Origin: Magnetovibrio sp.
GTDB lineage: Bacteria; Pseudomonadota; Alphaproteobacteria; Rhodospirillales; Magnetovibrionaceae
Direction of reading: 5' to 3'
Assembly: GCA_028281525.1 (NCBI GenBank)
Contig: JANQJR010000053.1
Location: forward strand, 1 to 64,000
Length of the DNA stretch: 64,000 nt
The notes under the pieces were generated by a model. The model saw nothing but the letters and a program-made list of their open reading frames with translations, was not told the DNA's origin and ran no database searches. This document shows, in pieces, positions 8,248 through 17,213 of the stretch; positions within the stretch are counted from its first letter, which is position 1; the number at the start of each line of letters is the position of its first letter. A program made the position numbers and the translations under genes.

Positions 8248-8913
8248 ATGAAACCGCAACTGATTATCTTCGATTGCGACGGTGTATTGGTGGACAGCGA
8301 AATAATCGCGTCGCGCGAACTCGCCGCCTATCTGACCGAATTGGGGCGTCCCACCGACGGCGCACAATGCCGCGCAGCCTTCACGGGGCTGTCCATCCAA
8401 TCGGTGGCCGAAAAAGTGCGCGGCGCGTGGGGTATGGACTTGCCGGAATCTTTCGTGAAGGATTTGCGCGCACGCGACCGGGTGGCATTCGAACGGGACC
8501 TGCAAGCCATCCGCGGCGTGGCGGATGCCCTTAATGCTCTCGATAGCGCAGAGGTGGATTATTGTGTCGCCTCCAGCGGCACACCGGAAAAAATCCGGCA
8601 CTCCTTGACCATAACCGCTCTTCTGGATCGATTTAATAGCAAGCTTTTTAGCGCTACCCAAGTGGCCAACGGCAAACCCGCGCCCGATTTGTTTGAGCTT
8701 GCGGCTTTTGAGATGGGCGCAGCGGCGCAAGACTGCGTGGTGATCGAGGACGCCCCCGCCGGAGTCCGTGGCGGCGTGGCAGCCGGTATGCGCGTTTTGG
8801 GTTTCGCCGGTGGCAGTCATTGCGGGCCGGACAGCGCCAACCAACTTCTGTTCGCGGGTGCTGAAATGGCGTTCAGCAACATGGCCGACTTGCCTGTACT
8901 GCTAGAGCTTTAA
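8248..8913 (+). CDS. HAD-superfamily phosphatase (beta-phosphoglucomutase-like)
   Basis: The 221-residue protein has HAD motif I FDCDGVLVDSE with nucleophile D9 and acid D11, motif II VASSGTPE (threonine or serine), a lysine in motif III (NGKPAPD) and motif IV VIEDAPAGV. The four-helix cap inserted after motif I places it in the subfamily of sugar-phosphate phosphatases and phosphoglucomutases. The exact substrate cannot be read from sequence. Its ATG follows the fructosamine kinase stop by one base, so the genes are probably translationally coupled. The 3' end overlaps the convergent thpR by four bases. Confidence 0.9.
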   Translation: MKPQLIIFDCDGVLVDSEIIASRELAAYLTELGRPTDGAQCRAAFTGLSIQSVAEKVRGAWGMDLPESFVKDLRARDRVAFERDLQAIRGVADALNALDSAEVDYCVASSGTPEKIRHSLTITALLDRFNSKLFSATQVANGKPAPDLFELAAFEMGAAAQDCVVIEDAPAGVRGGVAAGMRVLGFAGGSHCGPDSANQLLFAGAEMAFSNMADLPVLLEL

Positions 8914-9446
8914 AATTTGTATTCAGCCAATGCGCTGTAATGCGCCCCCTGGTGCGACAAACGACTTTCGAACAGGGTAAAGCCCGTAACTTCGAAGGCT
9001 GGCAACACCAACGCACCGTGGCTTTCCATATAATCGCCCAGCCGCAGAGCACCCGGCGATTTGCGCAGCCGCGCAAGGGTGACGTGGGGGGTGTATTTGC
9101 GGCCCTCCGGGGGAAGCCCGGACCGAACCAGAACGCTTTCCACCTTGGCTTGAAGATGCGCCAAAGCCCCAGCGGGCGTATCCTCAACGCCCGCCCAAAC
9201 ACTGCTGGGCGGACGGCCGAAGGTGCCAAGGCCTTGAATTGTCAACGTAAACGGCTCTGCGCGCACATCGTCCAGAGCGCCGCTCAACTCATCAACCACG
9301 TCCTCGTCCACTTCACCGATAAAACGCAGTGTCACATGCAGGTTTTCGGGCGCAACCCAACGGGCGTCCTTGAGCCCATTTTGGATCAGGTTGATTTGCT
9401 GGCGGTGCCCGTTCGGCAACGCCAAACCGGCAAAAAGACGGATCAT
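8910..9446 (-). CDS. thpR: RNA 2',3'-cyclic phosphodiesterase
   Basis: The 178-residue protein has the two HxTx motifs of the 2H phosphoesterase family, HVTL at residues 37-40 and HVTL at 121-124, and the length of LigT/ThpR. The family opens 2',3'-cyclic phosphates on RNA and can join tRNA halves in vitro. It is the last gene of a minus-strand run with a Tas-like reductase and a TesA-like esterase; the gap to the reductase is 17 bp. The link between these three functions is not obvious. Confidence 0.93.
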   Translation of the reverse strand: MIRLFAGLALPNGHRQQINLIQNGLKDARWVAPENLHVTLRFIGEVDEDVVDELSGALDDVRAEPFTLTIQGLGTFGRPPSSVWAGVEDTPAGALAHLQAKVESVLVRSGLPPEGRKYTPHVTLARLRKSPGALRLGDYMESHGALVLPAFEVTGFTLFESRLSHQGAHYSALAEYKF

Positions 9447-9463
9447 AAAAATTCTCTCGTTCG

Positions 9464-10519
9464 TTAGGGCGCGGGGTTGGGAATATCCTTGTGGATGGCG
9501 GCGATCCCTTCCAGGACGTCTTCGTTCAACGTTATATCCATGGAAGCGATGTTGGACTTAAGTTGATCCATGGTCGTCACACCGGTGATGTTGGCGGTCA
9601 CGAACGGTTGAGCGTTGATGAACGCCAACGCCATTTGCGCCGGATCCAGGCCGTGGTCCCGGGCCAATGCCACATATCGCCGGGTCGCCTTCTCCGCCAA
9701 ATCTTGTTTGTAGCGGTCAAAATACGGAAAAAGCGTCAAGCGTGCGCCCGCTGGCTCCGCACCGCCGAGATATTTGCCACTCAAGACACCAAACGCCAAC
9801 GGCGAGTACGCCAACAGACCGCACTCTTCACGCACCGAAATCTCGGCCATGCCGACTTCATAGGTGCGATTGAGAAGCGAATAAGGGTTTTGCACGCTGG
9901 CGATACGCGGCAAGCCGTGCCGGTCCGCTTGGTTGAGGTATTCGAACATTCCCCATGGGACTTCGTTGGACACGCCCACATGGCGAATCTTCCCGGCCTT
10001 CACCTGTTCATGCAAGGCGTCGAGCGTTTCGGCAATGGGTGTGGAGATATCATCGTCTTCATGCTCATATCCCAGACGCCCGAAAAAATTGCTGCGCCGT
10101 TCCGGCCAGTGCACCTGATACAGATCGATGTAATCGGTTTGCAGGCGCTTCAAGCTGGCGTCCACCGCCACCCGGACGTTGGCGCGATCCAAGCGCATGG
10201 CACCTTCGCGCATATAATCCACCGGCGGGTTTTGCCCCGCCACGTTCTTACAGGCGATCTTGGTCGCCAAGATCACCCGGTCACGATTGCCCCGGGACTT
10301 AAACCAATTGCCGATGATGCGCTCCGTCGCGCCATAGGTTTCTGCGCTGGGCGGCACCGAATACAGTTCCGCCGTATCAAAAAAATTGACGCCTTGGTCA
10401 AGGGCGTAATCCATCTGTTCAAAGGCTTGCGCTTCGGTATTCTGCCGGCCCCAGGTCATGGTGCCGAGGCAAATACGGCTGACGTCAAGGCCCGTGCGGC
10501 CAAGCGGGTTGTAGATCAT
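9464..10519 (-). CDS. tas: Tas-like aldo/keto reductase
   Basis: A 351-residue NADP-dependent oxidoreductase with the TIM-barrel aldo/keto reductase tetrad: D48 and Y53 in FFDTAELYSV, K87 in LATKIA, and the histidine in YQVHWP near residue 130. The sequence FDTAELYSVPP followed by TERIIGNW, and the overall length, match E. coli Tas, which can complement prephenate dehydrogenase defects. The natural substrate in this organism is unknown. It starts 13 bp after the esterase stop, in the same transcription unit. Confidence 0.9.
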   Translation of the reverse strand: MIYNPLGRTGLDVSRICLGTMTWGRQNTEAQAFEQMDYALDQGVNFFDTAELYSVPPSAETYGATERIIGNWFKSRGNRDRVILATKIACKNVAGQNPPVDYMREGAMRLDRANVRVAVDASLKRLQTDYIDLYQVHWPERRSNFFGRLGYEHEDDDISTPIAETLDALHEQVKAGKIRHVGVSNEVPWGMFEYLNQADRHGLPRIASVQNPYSLLNRTYEVGMAEISVREECGLLAYSPLAFGVLSGKYLGGAEPAGARLTLFPYFDRYKQDLAEKATRRYVALARDHGLDPAQMALAFINAQPFVTANITGVTTMDQLKSNIASMDITLNEDVLEGIAAIHKDIPNPAP

Positions 10520-10532
10520 GGCGGGCAGGTCC

Positions 10533-11261
10533 TTATTCTCGGGTTTGGCTGAGCAACTCTTGGACTTTTGGCGCCAAACGCTTGACGATCACCGCCACCC
10601 CTTCGGCGTTGGGGTGAATGCCGTCCGTCTGATTGAGGTTGGGGTCTGCCGCAACGCCTTCCAGAAAAAACGGGTCCAGCTTTACAGAGTGCTTTTCCGC
10701 CAATTCGGGATAAATGGCGTTGAATTCCGCCCCATAGTCCTTACCCAGGTTGGGGGGCGCGTACATGCCAGACAGCAAAACGGGAATGCCCCGCTGTTTG
10801 AGCGTGGTCAAAATCCAATCCAGATTATCGCGGGTCTGCGCCGGATCCAGCCCACGTAGACCATCGTTGGCGCCAAGTTCGAGGATCACACCATCTATCT
10901 GGCCCACAAGCAGCCATTCGAGCCGTGAGCGCCCGCCTGCGGACGTATCGCCGGAAACGCCGCCATTGATCACGGTTGCATTCATACCTGCGGTCTGCAA
11001 CGCGGCCTGCAACTGCACGGGAAAGGCTTCGGCCTGATCCAGGCCGTAACCGGCGGTGAGGCTGTCGCCCAGCGCCAGGATCACTTTCGCGTCATCCGCG
11101 CGAAGCAACCCCGGCTGGACACACACCATCAAAAGAGCAACCAGCGCCCCACCCAATACATTGACAAATCGGGCTTTCAGGCCATATCCCGAAGATGTGG
11201 CTTTCCTGTGCGTTCTGGGGCAGGGATGGGGAGGCTGCTCATCAGTGATACGAAATAGCAA
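10533..11261 (-). CDS. GDSL-family arylesterase/lysophospholipase (TesA-like)
   Basis: The protein has the SGNH hydrolase block GDSLTAGYGL (serine about residue 67), GAND in the oxyanion region and DGIHPN near the C-terminus, giving the Ser-Asp-His triad. A hydrophobic stretch (ALVALLMVCVQPG) precedes the enzyme domain and looks like a signal peptide, so it should act in the periplasm. The gene is divergent from a YbbA/YbbP-type exporter, the same neighbourhood as tesA in E. coli. The TTG start at 11261 leaves only 13 bp to the divergent ATG, so the true start may be further downstream. Confidence 0.85.
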   Translation of the reverse strand: MLFRITDEQPPHPCPRTHRKATSSGYGLKARFVNVLGGALVALLMVCVQPGLLRADDAKVILALGDSLTAGYGLDQAEAFPVQLQAALQTAGMNATVINGGVSGDTSAGGRSRLEWLLVGQIDGVILELGANDGLRGLDPAQTRDNLDWILTTLKQRGIPVLLSGMYAPPNLGKDYGAEFNAIYPELAEKHSVKLDPFFLEGVAADPNLNQTDGIHPNAEGVAVIVKRLAPKVQELLSQTRE

Positions 11262-11274
11262 TTCAGGTGCCCTT

Positions 11275-11985
11275 ATGTCAGAAGTTCAATCCGCGCCGTC
11301 TCCCGCCATCCGGCTCGACGACATTCAGTTGAGACTTAGCAGCGATGCGGGTGAGGTCAATATCCTGCGTGGTATTAATCTCGACATTTCGCGCGGTGAA
11401 ACGGTCGGACTGGTGGGACCTTCGGGCTCGGGCAAAACCTCCATGATGATGGTGGTCGCTGGATTGGAAAAGCCCAGCGGCGGGACCGCCCAAGTCGCGG
11501 GCCAGGACATCACAACCCTCAATGAGGATCAATTAGCGCTCTTCCGGCGCAACCACACCGGGATCGTGTTCCAGAACTTCCATCTGGTACCAACCATGAC
11601 GGCGCTGGAAAACGTCGCCTTGCCCCTGGAATTCGCGGGTCAGGCGAAGGCTTTCGAGGCGGCACGCGCGCAATTGGAAGCCGTCGGACTGGGCCATCGC
11701 CTGGAACATTATCCGGGTCAATTGTCGGGAGGTGAACAACAACGGGTCGCGCTGGCCCGCGCTTTCGTCACCGAGCCCACGATCCTGCTCGCCGACGAAC
11801 CAACGGGAAACCTGGACGGAAAAACCGGGGATACGGTGATGGAACTGTTGTTCGATCTGCATCACCGCAAGGGCACCACGTTGCTGCTGATCACCCATGC
11901 TCCGGACCTCGCCCGGCGCTGTGAACGCATCCTCACCATGGCCGACGGAAGCATCGTCGGTGATGAGCGCCAAACGCAGCCATGA
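11275..11985 (+). CDS. ABC transporter ATP-binding protein (YbbA/LolD type)
   Basis: The 236-residue ATPase has Walker A GPSGSGKT at residues 48-55, an [14 protein letters not shown] signature, Walker B ILLADEP and a TGNLD D-loop, the pattern of the LolD/MacB/YbbA group. It pairs with the FtsX-type permease that follows; the ATGA overlap at 11982-11985 indicates coupling. The start at 11275 is chosen because upstream in-frame codons run back through the divergent esterase gene. By context it should energise export or extraction of a lipid-like or envelope substrate, which remains unidentified. Confidence 0.93.
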   Translation: MSEVQSAPSPAIRLDDIQLRLSSDAGEVNILRGINLDISRGETVGLVGPSGSGKTSMMMVVAGLEKPSGGTAQVAGQDITTLNEDQLALFRRNHTGIVFQNFHLVPTMTALENVALPLEFAGQAKAFEAARAQLEAVGLGHRLEHYPGQLSGGEQQRVALARAFVTEPTILLADEPTGNLDGKTGDTVMELLFDLHHRKGTTLLLITHAPDLARRCERILTMADGSIVGDERQTQP

Positions 11986-14519
11986 CGCATTCGACCTTCA
12001 TGAACGGTTTTGCGCTCGCCTGGCGCATCGCCCAGCGGGAAATGCGTACGGGACTTAAGGGCTTTCGCGTATTTCTAGCCTGCCTCGCGTTGGGCGTGGC
12101 CGCCATTGCCGCGGTCGGCAGCCTTTCAGAATCCGTTAAAACCGGTTTGATGGCGGATGCGCGTGTTTTGCTCGGCGGCGATATCAGCTTGCGCACTCAG
12201 CATCGGCCCATCGATGACGATCAGCGAACTTATCTCGAAGCCCAAAGCGAACGGCTGTCCTCCACCATCGAAATGAAAGCCATGGCGCAAACCAATTCGA
12301 CCCGCGCTCTGGTTGAGTTGAAAGGCGTTGATCGATTTTATCCCCTGGCCGGTGGGTTGGAACTCGATCCGCCCATGGAGCTTCATTCTCAGCTATCTAA
12401 AATCAGCGGAATATGGGGCGCCGTCGTAGACCGAAGCCTTTTGCCCAAGCTGGGCATACAAATCGGCGATACGGTGCGTATCGGCGAGGCCCAATTTCAA
12501 CTGCGCGGCGTGATCGAGCGAGAACCGGACCGGGTTGCGTCCATCGTCAACTTCGGCCCCCGCCTCATGGTTTCCAGGGATGCCCTGCCCGACACCGGCC
12601 TGGTGCAATTGGGCAGCCAAATCCGCTATTACGAACGCATCGATTTAGCCCCGAACACTACACCCGAAGCCTTCATCGATACCCTCAAAACCGAATTTCC
12701 CGAAGCCGGATGGCGTATTCACGGGCCCGGAAACGCCGCGCCCGGCCTGCAGCGCTTTATCGATCGCCTGACCTTGTTTCTGACCTTTGCGGGGCTCACC
12801 GCGCTGCTGGTCGGTGGGATCGGTGTGCTGGGCGCGGTCAGAAGCTACCTGGAAACCAAAACCGCCACCATCGCCACACTCAAATGCCTGGGCGCACCGG
12901 GAAAACTGGTGTTTCAGGCCTATCTGCTGCAAATCCTGGCGCTCAGCACCATTGGCATTGTTATCGGCATGGCGTTGGGTGCGGCGCTGCCGGTGATCGG
13001 CATCGAATTGGTCAAGGACCTGCTGCCGGTTGCGCCTAAGACCGGAATTTATCCTTTCGCGTTGCTCAAGGCGGGCGTCTTCGGTGTGCTGGTGGCGATG
13101 ACCTTCGCACTGTGGCCCTTGGCGCAGGCGCAAGAAACGCCCGCCGCCAACCTGTTTCGCACCAACGTTATGCCCGTCACCCAGCGCCCGCGCGCTGTTT
13201 ATATTTTCACCGTTCTGATGGGGGTGATTGCGCTGGGTACACTGGTGGTATTCTGGGCCGAGGAACCCAGATTCGCCTATTGGTTCGTGGCCGTCAGCAT
13301 CGGCACCGTGTTTTTACTGCACCTGGGTGCGTTGTTTGTGATGCAGGTCGCCAAGCACGCGCCGCAGCCCCGCAGCGCCGTAATACGGTTGGTGCTCGCC
13401 AATCTGCACCGCCCCGGCACCTCCACCCCCGGCGTGGTGCAGGCGTTGGGCGTGGGCCTATCGGTGCTGGTGGCAGTGGCGTTGATTCAAGGCAACATCG
13501 CCCAACAGGTTCAAGACACCATCCCCGACCAGGCGCCCGTGTTTTTCTTCATCGATATCCAGCCCCATCAAGTGGCGGCTTTCGATGAGACCGTGCAAGC
13601 GATCCCTGGCGCGAGCGATCTGATGCGCCGTCCATCTTTACGGGGCCGCATCATCGAAATTGCGGGCGTACCGGTCGAAGAAGCGGACATCGATCCCGGC
13701 GTGCGCTGGGCGGTGCGTGGCGACCGCGCTTTGTCTTACGCCAAGCGGCCGGCCGAAGGCACCGAGATCATCGCCGGCGCGTGGTGGCCCGAAGACTATC
13801 AAGGTCCGCCGCAGATCTCGTTCGACGCCAACGTGGCGCGGGGCTTCGGCGTTGGACTGGGCGATACTTTGACGCTCAACATTCTGGGGCGCGAGATCAC
13901 CGCCGAGATCACCTCGCTGAGAAAGATCGATTGGCGTACGTTGCGCTTTGATTTCGCCATCATCTTCGCTCCCGGAAGCTTGGAAAACGCACCGCACACC
14001 CATATCGCCGCGACCAAGGCGACGGCCGCTGCGGAAGCAAACGTGGAGCGCGCCGTTACCGAGCAATTCCCCAACGTCTCAACCATCCGGGTGCGCGACG
14101 CCCTGGACGCCGCGAACCGTATCATTGCGGGCATCGGCACGGCGGTCAGCGGCACGGCGTCGGTCACGGTCCTGGCGGGCATCGTCGTTCTGGCCGGAAC
14201 CATCGCCGCCGCGCGTACGCGTCGGGTCTACGATTCCGTGGTTTTCAAGGTGTTGGGCGCAACGCGACGCCAAGTGTTGGGCGCATTTTTGCTGGAATAT
14301 GGGTTGTTGGGCGTGTTTACCGGCTTTGTCGGTGCGGCCGTCGGTACCTTAATCTCCTGGGCGGTGATCCAACAGATCATGAACATGACCTGGACCTTCC
14401 TGCCGCTTGAAGCCGCCTTGACCCTATTGCTCGCCGTGGCGTTTACCACGCTGGCCGGATTTTTCGGCACCTGGAAGGCTTTGGGCGAAAGGGCCAGCCG
14501 TCATTTGCGCAACGAGTGA
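11982..14519 (+). CDS. ABC transporter permease, FtsX family (YbbP type)
   Basis: An 845-residue permease with an N-terminal transmembrane helix, a large periplasmic domain, central transmembrane segments (TLFLTFAGLTALLVGGIGVLG region), a second periplasmic domain and a final FtsX module (TVLAGIVVLAGTIAAARTRR and following helices). Two FtsX-like halves in one chain is the layout of YbbP. It is translationally coupled to the ATPase gene. Beside a periplasmic TesA-like esterase, a role in moving or processing envelope lipids is a reasonable inference, not something the sequence proves. Confidence 0.92.
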   Translation: MTHSTFMNGFALAWRIAQREMRTGLKGFRVFLACLALGVAAIAAVGSLSESVKTGLMADARVLLGGDISLRTQHRPIDDDQRTYLEAQSERLSSTIEMKAMAQTNSTRALVELKGVDRFYPLAGGLELDPPMELHSQLSKISGIWGAVVDRSLLPKLGIQIGDTVRIGEAQFQLRGVIEREPDRVASIVNFGPRLMVSRDALPDTGLVQLGSQIRYYERIDLAPNTTPEAFIDTLKTEFPEAGWRIHGPGNAAPGLQRFIDRLTLFLTFAGLTALLVGGIGVLGAVRSYLETKTATIATLKCLGAPGKLVFQAYLLQILALSTIGIVIGMALGAALPVIGIELVKDLLPVAPKTGIYPFALLKAGVFGVLVAMTFALWPLAQAQETPAANLFRTNVMPVTQRPRAVYIFTVLMGVIALGTLVVFWAEEPRFAYWFVAVSIGTVFLLHLGALFVMQVAKHAPQPRSAVIRLVLANLHRPGTSTPGVVQALGVGLSVLVAVALIQGNIAQQVQDTIPDQAPVFFFIDIQPHQVAAFDETVQAIPGASDLMRRPSLRGRIIEIAGVPVEEADIDPGVRWAVRGDRALSYAKRPAEGTEIIAGAWWPEDYQGPPQISFDANVARGFGVGLGDTLTLNILGREITAEITSLRKIDWRTLRFDFAIIFAPGSLENAPHTHIAATKATAAAEANVERAVTEQFPNVSTIRVRDALDAANRIIAGIGTAVSGTASVTVLAGIVVLAGTIAAARTRRVYDSVVFKVLGATRRQVLGAFLLEYGLLGVFTGFVGAAVGTLISWAVIQQIMNMTWTFLPLEAALTLLLAVAFTTLAGFFGTWKALGERASRHLRNE

Positions 14520-14641
14520 TCGCATGAAGCTTTTGTGATTCGTATCAAAACGACGCACGTGCCCTTGATTCGCCCTAATTTCCTGACATATTAGAAGCAA
14601 CTGAATTTGTTCGTTACTTGATAATATGGAGTGATCGCCCC

Positions 14642-15367
14642 ATGGCTTTCGAACCCCAAGATCAAACCGTTCTGCGCACCGGTGAGCGCACTCAGGCCCG
14701 TGAAATCGACCAGGGCCTGCGCGCATACATGCTCAAGGTCTACAACTACATGGCCTCCGGCCTGGTGCTCACAGGCATCGTTGCGTTGCTCACCGCCAGC
14801 TCCGAAACCATGGTTCAGATCATTTTCGGCACGCCGCTGCAATGGGTGGTGATGCTGGCGCCTCTGGCCTTCGTGCTGGTCATGTCGTTCGGCATCCACA
14901 AGATGAAAGCCAGCACCGCGCAGATGCTGTTCTGGGCTTTCGCGACGGTCATGGGCCTGTCCATGGCGTCCATTTTCCTGGTGTTTACGGGCACCTCCAT
15001 CGCACGGGTGTTCTTCATCACCGCCGGCACCTTTGCGGGTATGAGCCTCTACGGCTACACCACCAAGCGCGACCTGTCGGGCATGGGTTCGTTCTTGATG
15101 ATGGGCCTGATCGGCGTCATCATCGCCATGGTCGTCAACATTTTCCTCGCATCCAGCGCGCTGCAGATGGCGATATCCGTGGTCGGGGTGCTGGTGTTCG
15201 TCGGCCTGACGGCTTACGACACACAGAGGATCAAGTCGCTCTACAACGAATTCGACAGCGCCGAGGTCGCCACCAAGAAGGCCATCAACGGCGCATTGAA
15301 CCTCTATCTGGACTTCATCAATCTGTTCATCATGCTGCTGCAGCTGTTCGGCCAAAGCCGTGAATAA
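14642..15367 (+). CDS. Bax inhibitor-1/YccA family membrane protein
   Basis: A 241-residue integral inner-membrane protein with about seven hydrophobic segments after a polar N-terminus of some 30 residues, matching the Bax inhibitor-1 family (PF01027). The C-terminal LTAYDTQRIK and an acidic last loop fit the pH-sensing di-aspartyl region described for bacterial BI-1 proteins. Some members leak calcium or modulate FtsH, but the role here is unknown. The ATG at 14642 with GGAG at 14628-14631 is preferred to an upstream TTG at 14618. A strong terminator follows. Confidence 0.93.
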   Translation: MAFEPQDQTVLRTGERTQAREIDQGLRAYMLKVYNYMASGLVLTGIVALLTASSETMVQIIFGTPLQWVVMLAPLAFVLVMSFGIHKMKASTAQMLFWAFATVMGLSMASIFLVFTGTSIARVFFITAGTFAGMSLYGYTTKRDLSGMGSFLMMGLIGVIIAMVVNIFLASSALQMAISVVGVLVFVGLTAYDTQRIKSLYNEFDSAEVATKKAINGALNLYLDFINLFIMLLQLFGQSRE

Positions 15368-15390
15368 CAGATAAGTTTCTGCCAAACACC

Positions 15391-15427
15391 AACCGCCCGG
15401 ACTTCAAGGTCTGGGCGGTTTTGTTTT
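15391..15427 (+). terminator. Rho-independent terminator after the BI-1 gene
   Basis: AACCGCCCGGACTT pairs with the GGTCTGGGCGGTT arm ending at 15421 across a short loop and is followed by TTGTTTT. It ends the plus-strand unit and may also serve the converging J-domain gene. Confidence 0.85.
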
Positions 15428-15434
15428 GCATGCA

Positions 15435-16106
15435 TCACAAGCCGCCGCGCCGCAGCAGCTCCATGGCGGCGTTAAGCTGGCTCATGCGTTGGTGAGAACC
15501 ATCTTTGCCGTCGGGATGGTAAACCGTCGCCAAACGGCGAAAGCGCAGGCGCACCGTACCCACATCTGGGATCGAGCCCGGCGGAAAACCCAGTACATAT
15601 AAAGCGTGTTCACGGGTCTTCACACCGTCTGTCAGCGGTTCGAAATAAAGCGCCTGGACCACGCCACGCAGGCGCTCCATTTCATCGTGGGTATCACGCA
15701 ACAAGGCGTGTTGGGCATCTTGCTCCATCTCCGCCTCGCTGATGTCGTCTTGGGACCTTACGCCGATCTGCATATGGCCGCGTTCAATCGCCAACGCCAA
15801 CGATAAGGCCTTACGAATGATTTCGATGGTGTAGCCCTGCGCCATACGCACCTGAAGCCGCGGTTTGCGACGCCACGGCTTGCCCTTGGACCGACCCGAT
15901 TTGAGGATCACCGTTTCGCGGTCGTCACGGGCTGGTTCGCCGGGGTCCGGATAGGTTTGGATAACGCTTTGGGGTAGGACCAATACAACCGACCGCGCCA
16001 AATCCGCAACGTTGCAACTTTTCGCTTCGGCCAAGGCCGTGACCTCGTCGCGAAAGCGGCTAGCACATGGCACAGTATAGGAATGTTTGTTTATGACGTT
16101 GCCCAT
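15435..16106 (-). CDS. C-terminal J-domain protein
   Basis: The 223-residue protein has a J domain at its extreme C-terminus: helix II RLRFRRLATVY, the HPD tripeptide at 197-199 and helix III RMSQLNAAMELLRR. HPD is the contact that stimulates DnaK ATPase, so it is probably a dedicated DnaK co-chaperone. The N-terminal 140 residues include a basic stretch (SGRSKGKPWRRKPR) and resemble no domain I recognise. The start at 16106 (MGNVINKHSYTV) is preferred to one ten codons upstream; family knowledge for this class is thin. Confidence 0.75.
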   Translation of the reverse strand: MGNVINKHSYTVPCASRFRDEVTALAEAKSCNVADLARSVVLVLPQSVIQTYPDPGEPARDDRETVILKSGRSKGKPWRRKPRLQVRMAQGYTIEIIRKALSLALAIERGHMQIGVRSQDDISEAEMEQDAQHALLRDTHDEMERLRGVVQALYFEPLTDGVKTREHALYVLGFPPGSIPDVGTVRLRFRRLATVYHPDGKDGSHQRMSQLNAAMELLRRGGL

Positions 16107-17213
16107 GGTTCGGTCCCACAGCGCCAAGAAGATCAAAATCGCGTACAGGCGTATGCCGTGTACAAGTCCATCGCCTGAATGAAGACTCTCTCCCTAGGGC
16201 CTGCAGTCTATTTTTTCAGCGGTACGGTGCATTTCAGTCTATACCACAGACTCATGTCGTCAACTGCATTTGTTGTTTTTTGCGGCCTCTGCAACCAATT
16301 AGACGTTTTTAAGGAGAAATCAGCTCCCTAATAAATCAAAGCAGAACACAAGATAATTCCTATAACATATTGATATAAAATATAATTTAAAAAATTTAAG
16401 TCTTTGTTAGGAAAATTACCCAGATGCCTGCGCTTCCCTTAAAAATGCGGTGCATTTGGTCAGGCACGGGACGACACGACATCAATTGATGCAATTTCGG
16501 GACGAAAGCATGGCCACTATCCGGCTTATACCTACATATGCAGTTTGATCTGCGCGATGAAATCCTGTGAAGCGAACGCGCCTGTCCGCACGCCAGTGCA
16601 AAACCGATGACCACGCGCAATTTGAAAGACAGGAATTCGGTCCCTATTGATCATATGAAAAATGCATGCCGGACCAGCAGGGCATCTCTTACGGAAATGG
16701 ATATTTAAATCTTATTAACCATAAATCAACCGCAACGGATTTGCAGAAATCTCGCCACGTGTGTGCGACGGCGCCCCAATTCCTTTTCTCCCGCGAATCG
16801 AATTGTCCCGGACCGTTTTTTGCGGGAGATGCGGGGCCAATAAAATGAACCGGTATAAAAATGAAAATTTTTTTGTTTTGAATACAGTTAGTTACCTTCA
16901 TATAGAGGCTGTTGGCCATATGGAAAACGGCCTTTAAGCAGATGCAAACACCCTGTAAAGAAGAAAACGATTTTCCCAGGATCTGGGCAAGCCGGGACTT
17001 GATCTCTGTTGTTTCCCAGAACGCACGTCTGCCGCACTGAGATTGTTGGGCTTTGTCAATTAACTTGATATTAACCATACCAGAAACCATTTTAGCCCGG
17101 ATTTTACGCGTGATTTTTCGGCCTCGGTCACCATCGTTGCGACATCAGGATTGTTTCCGAGCGCCCATCGGAAAAAACGCTTCGCAGGCGGTATGGGTAC
17201 GTATTCGCGGCAA
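16107..17213. other. AT-rich gap of 1.1 kb without a recognised gene
   Basis: The AT content is clearly above the neighbours, with A/T runs at about 16370-16400 and 16855-16880. Two minus-strand ORFs fall here: 16396-16620 (74 aa) and 16689-17090 (133 aa, beginning MVSGMVNIKLIDKAQQ). Neither resembles a known family and neither has a good ribosome binding site, so they are not called as genes. CAGTCTAT occurs twice, near 16205 and 16235. The stretch may be a decayed island or a long regulatory gap. Confidence 0.5.

Noticed and set aside
16689-17090. 133-codon minus-strand ORF in the AT-rich gap
   Set aside because: No family resemblance and no good ribosome binding site. The first half reads somewhat like protein, so it is recorded in the gap entry only.
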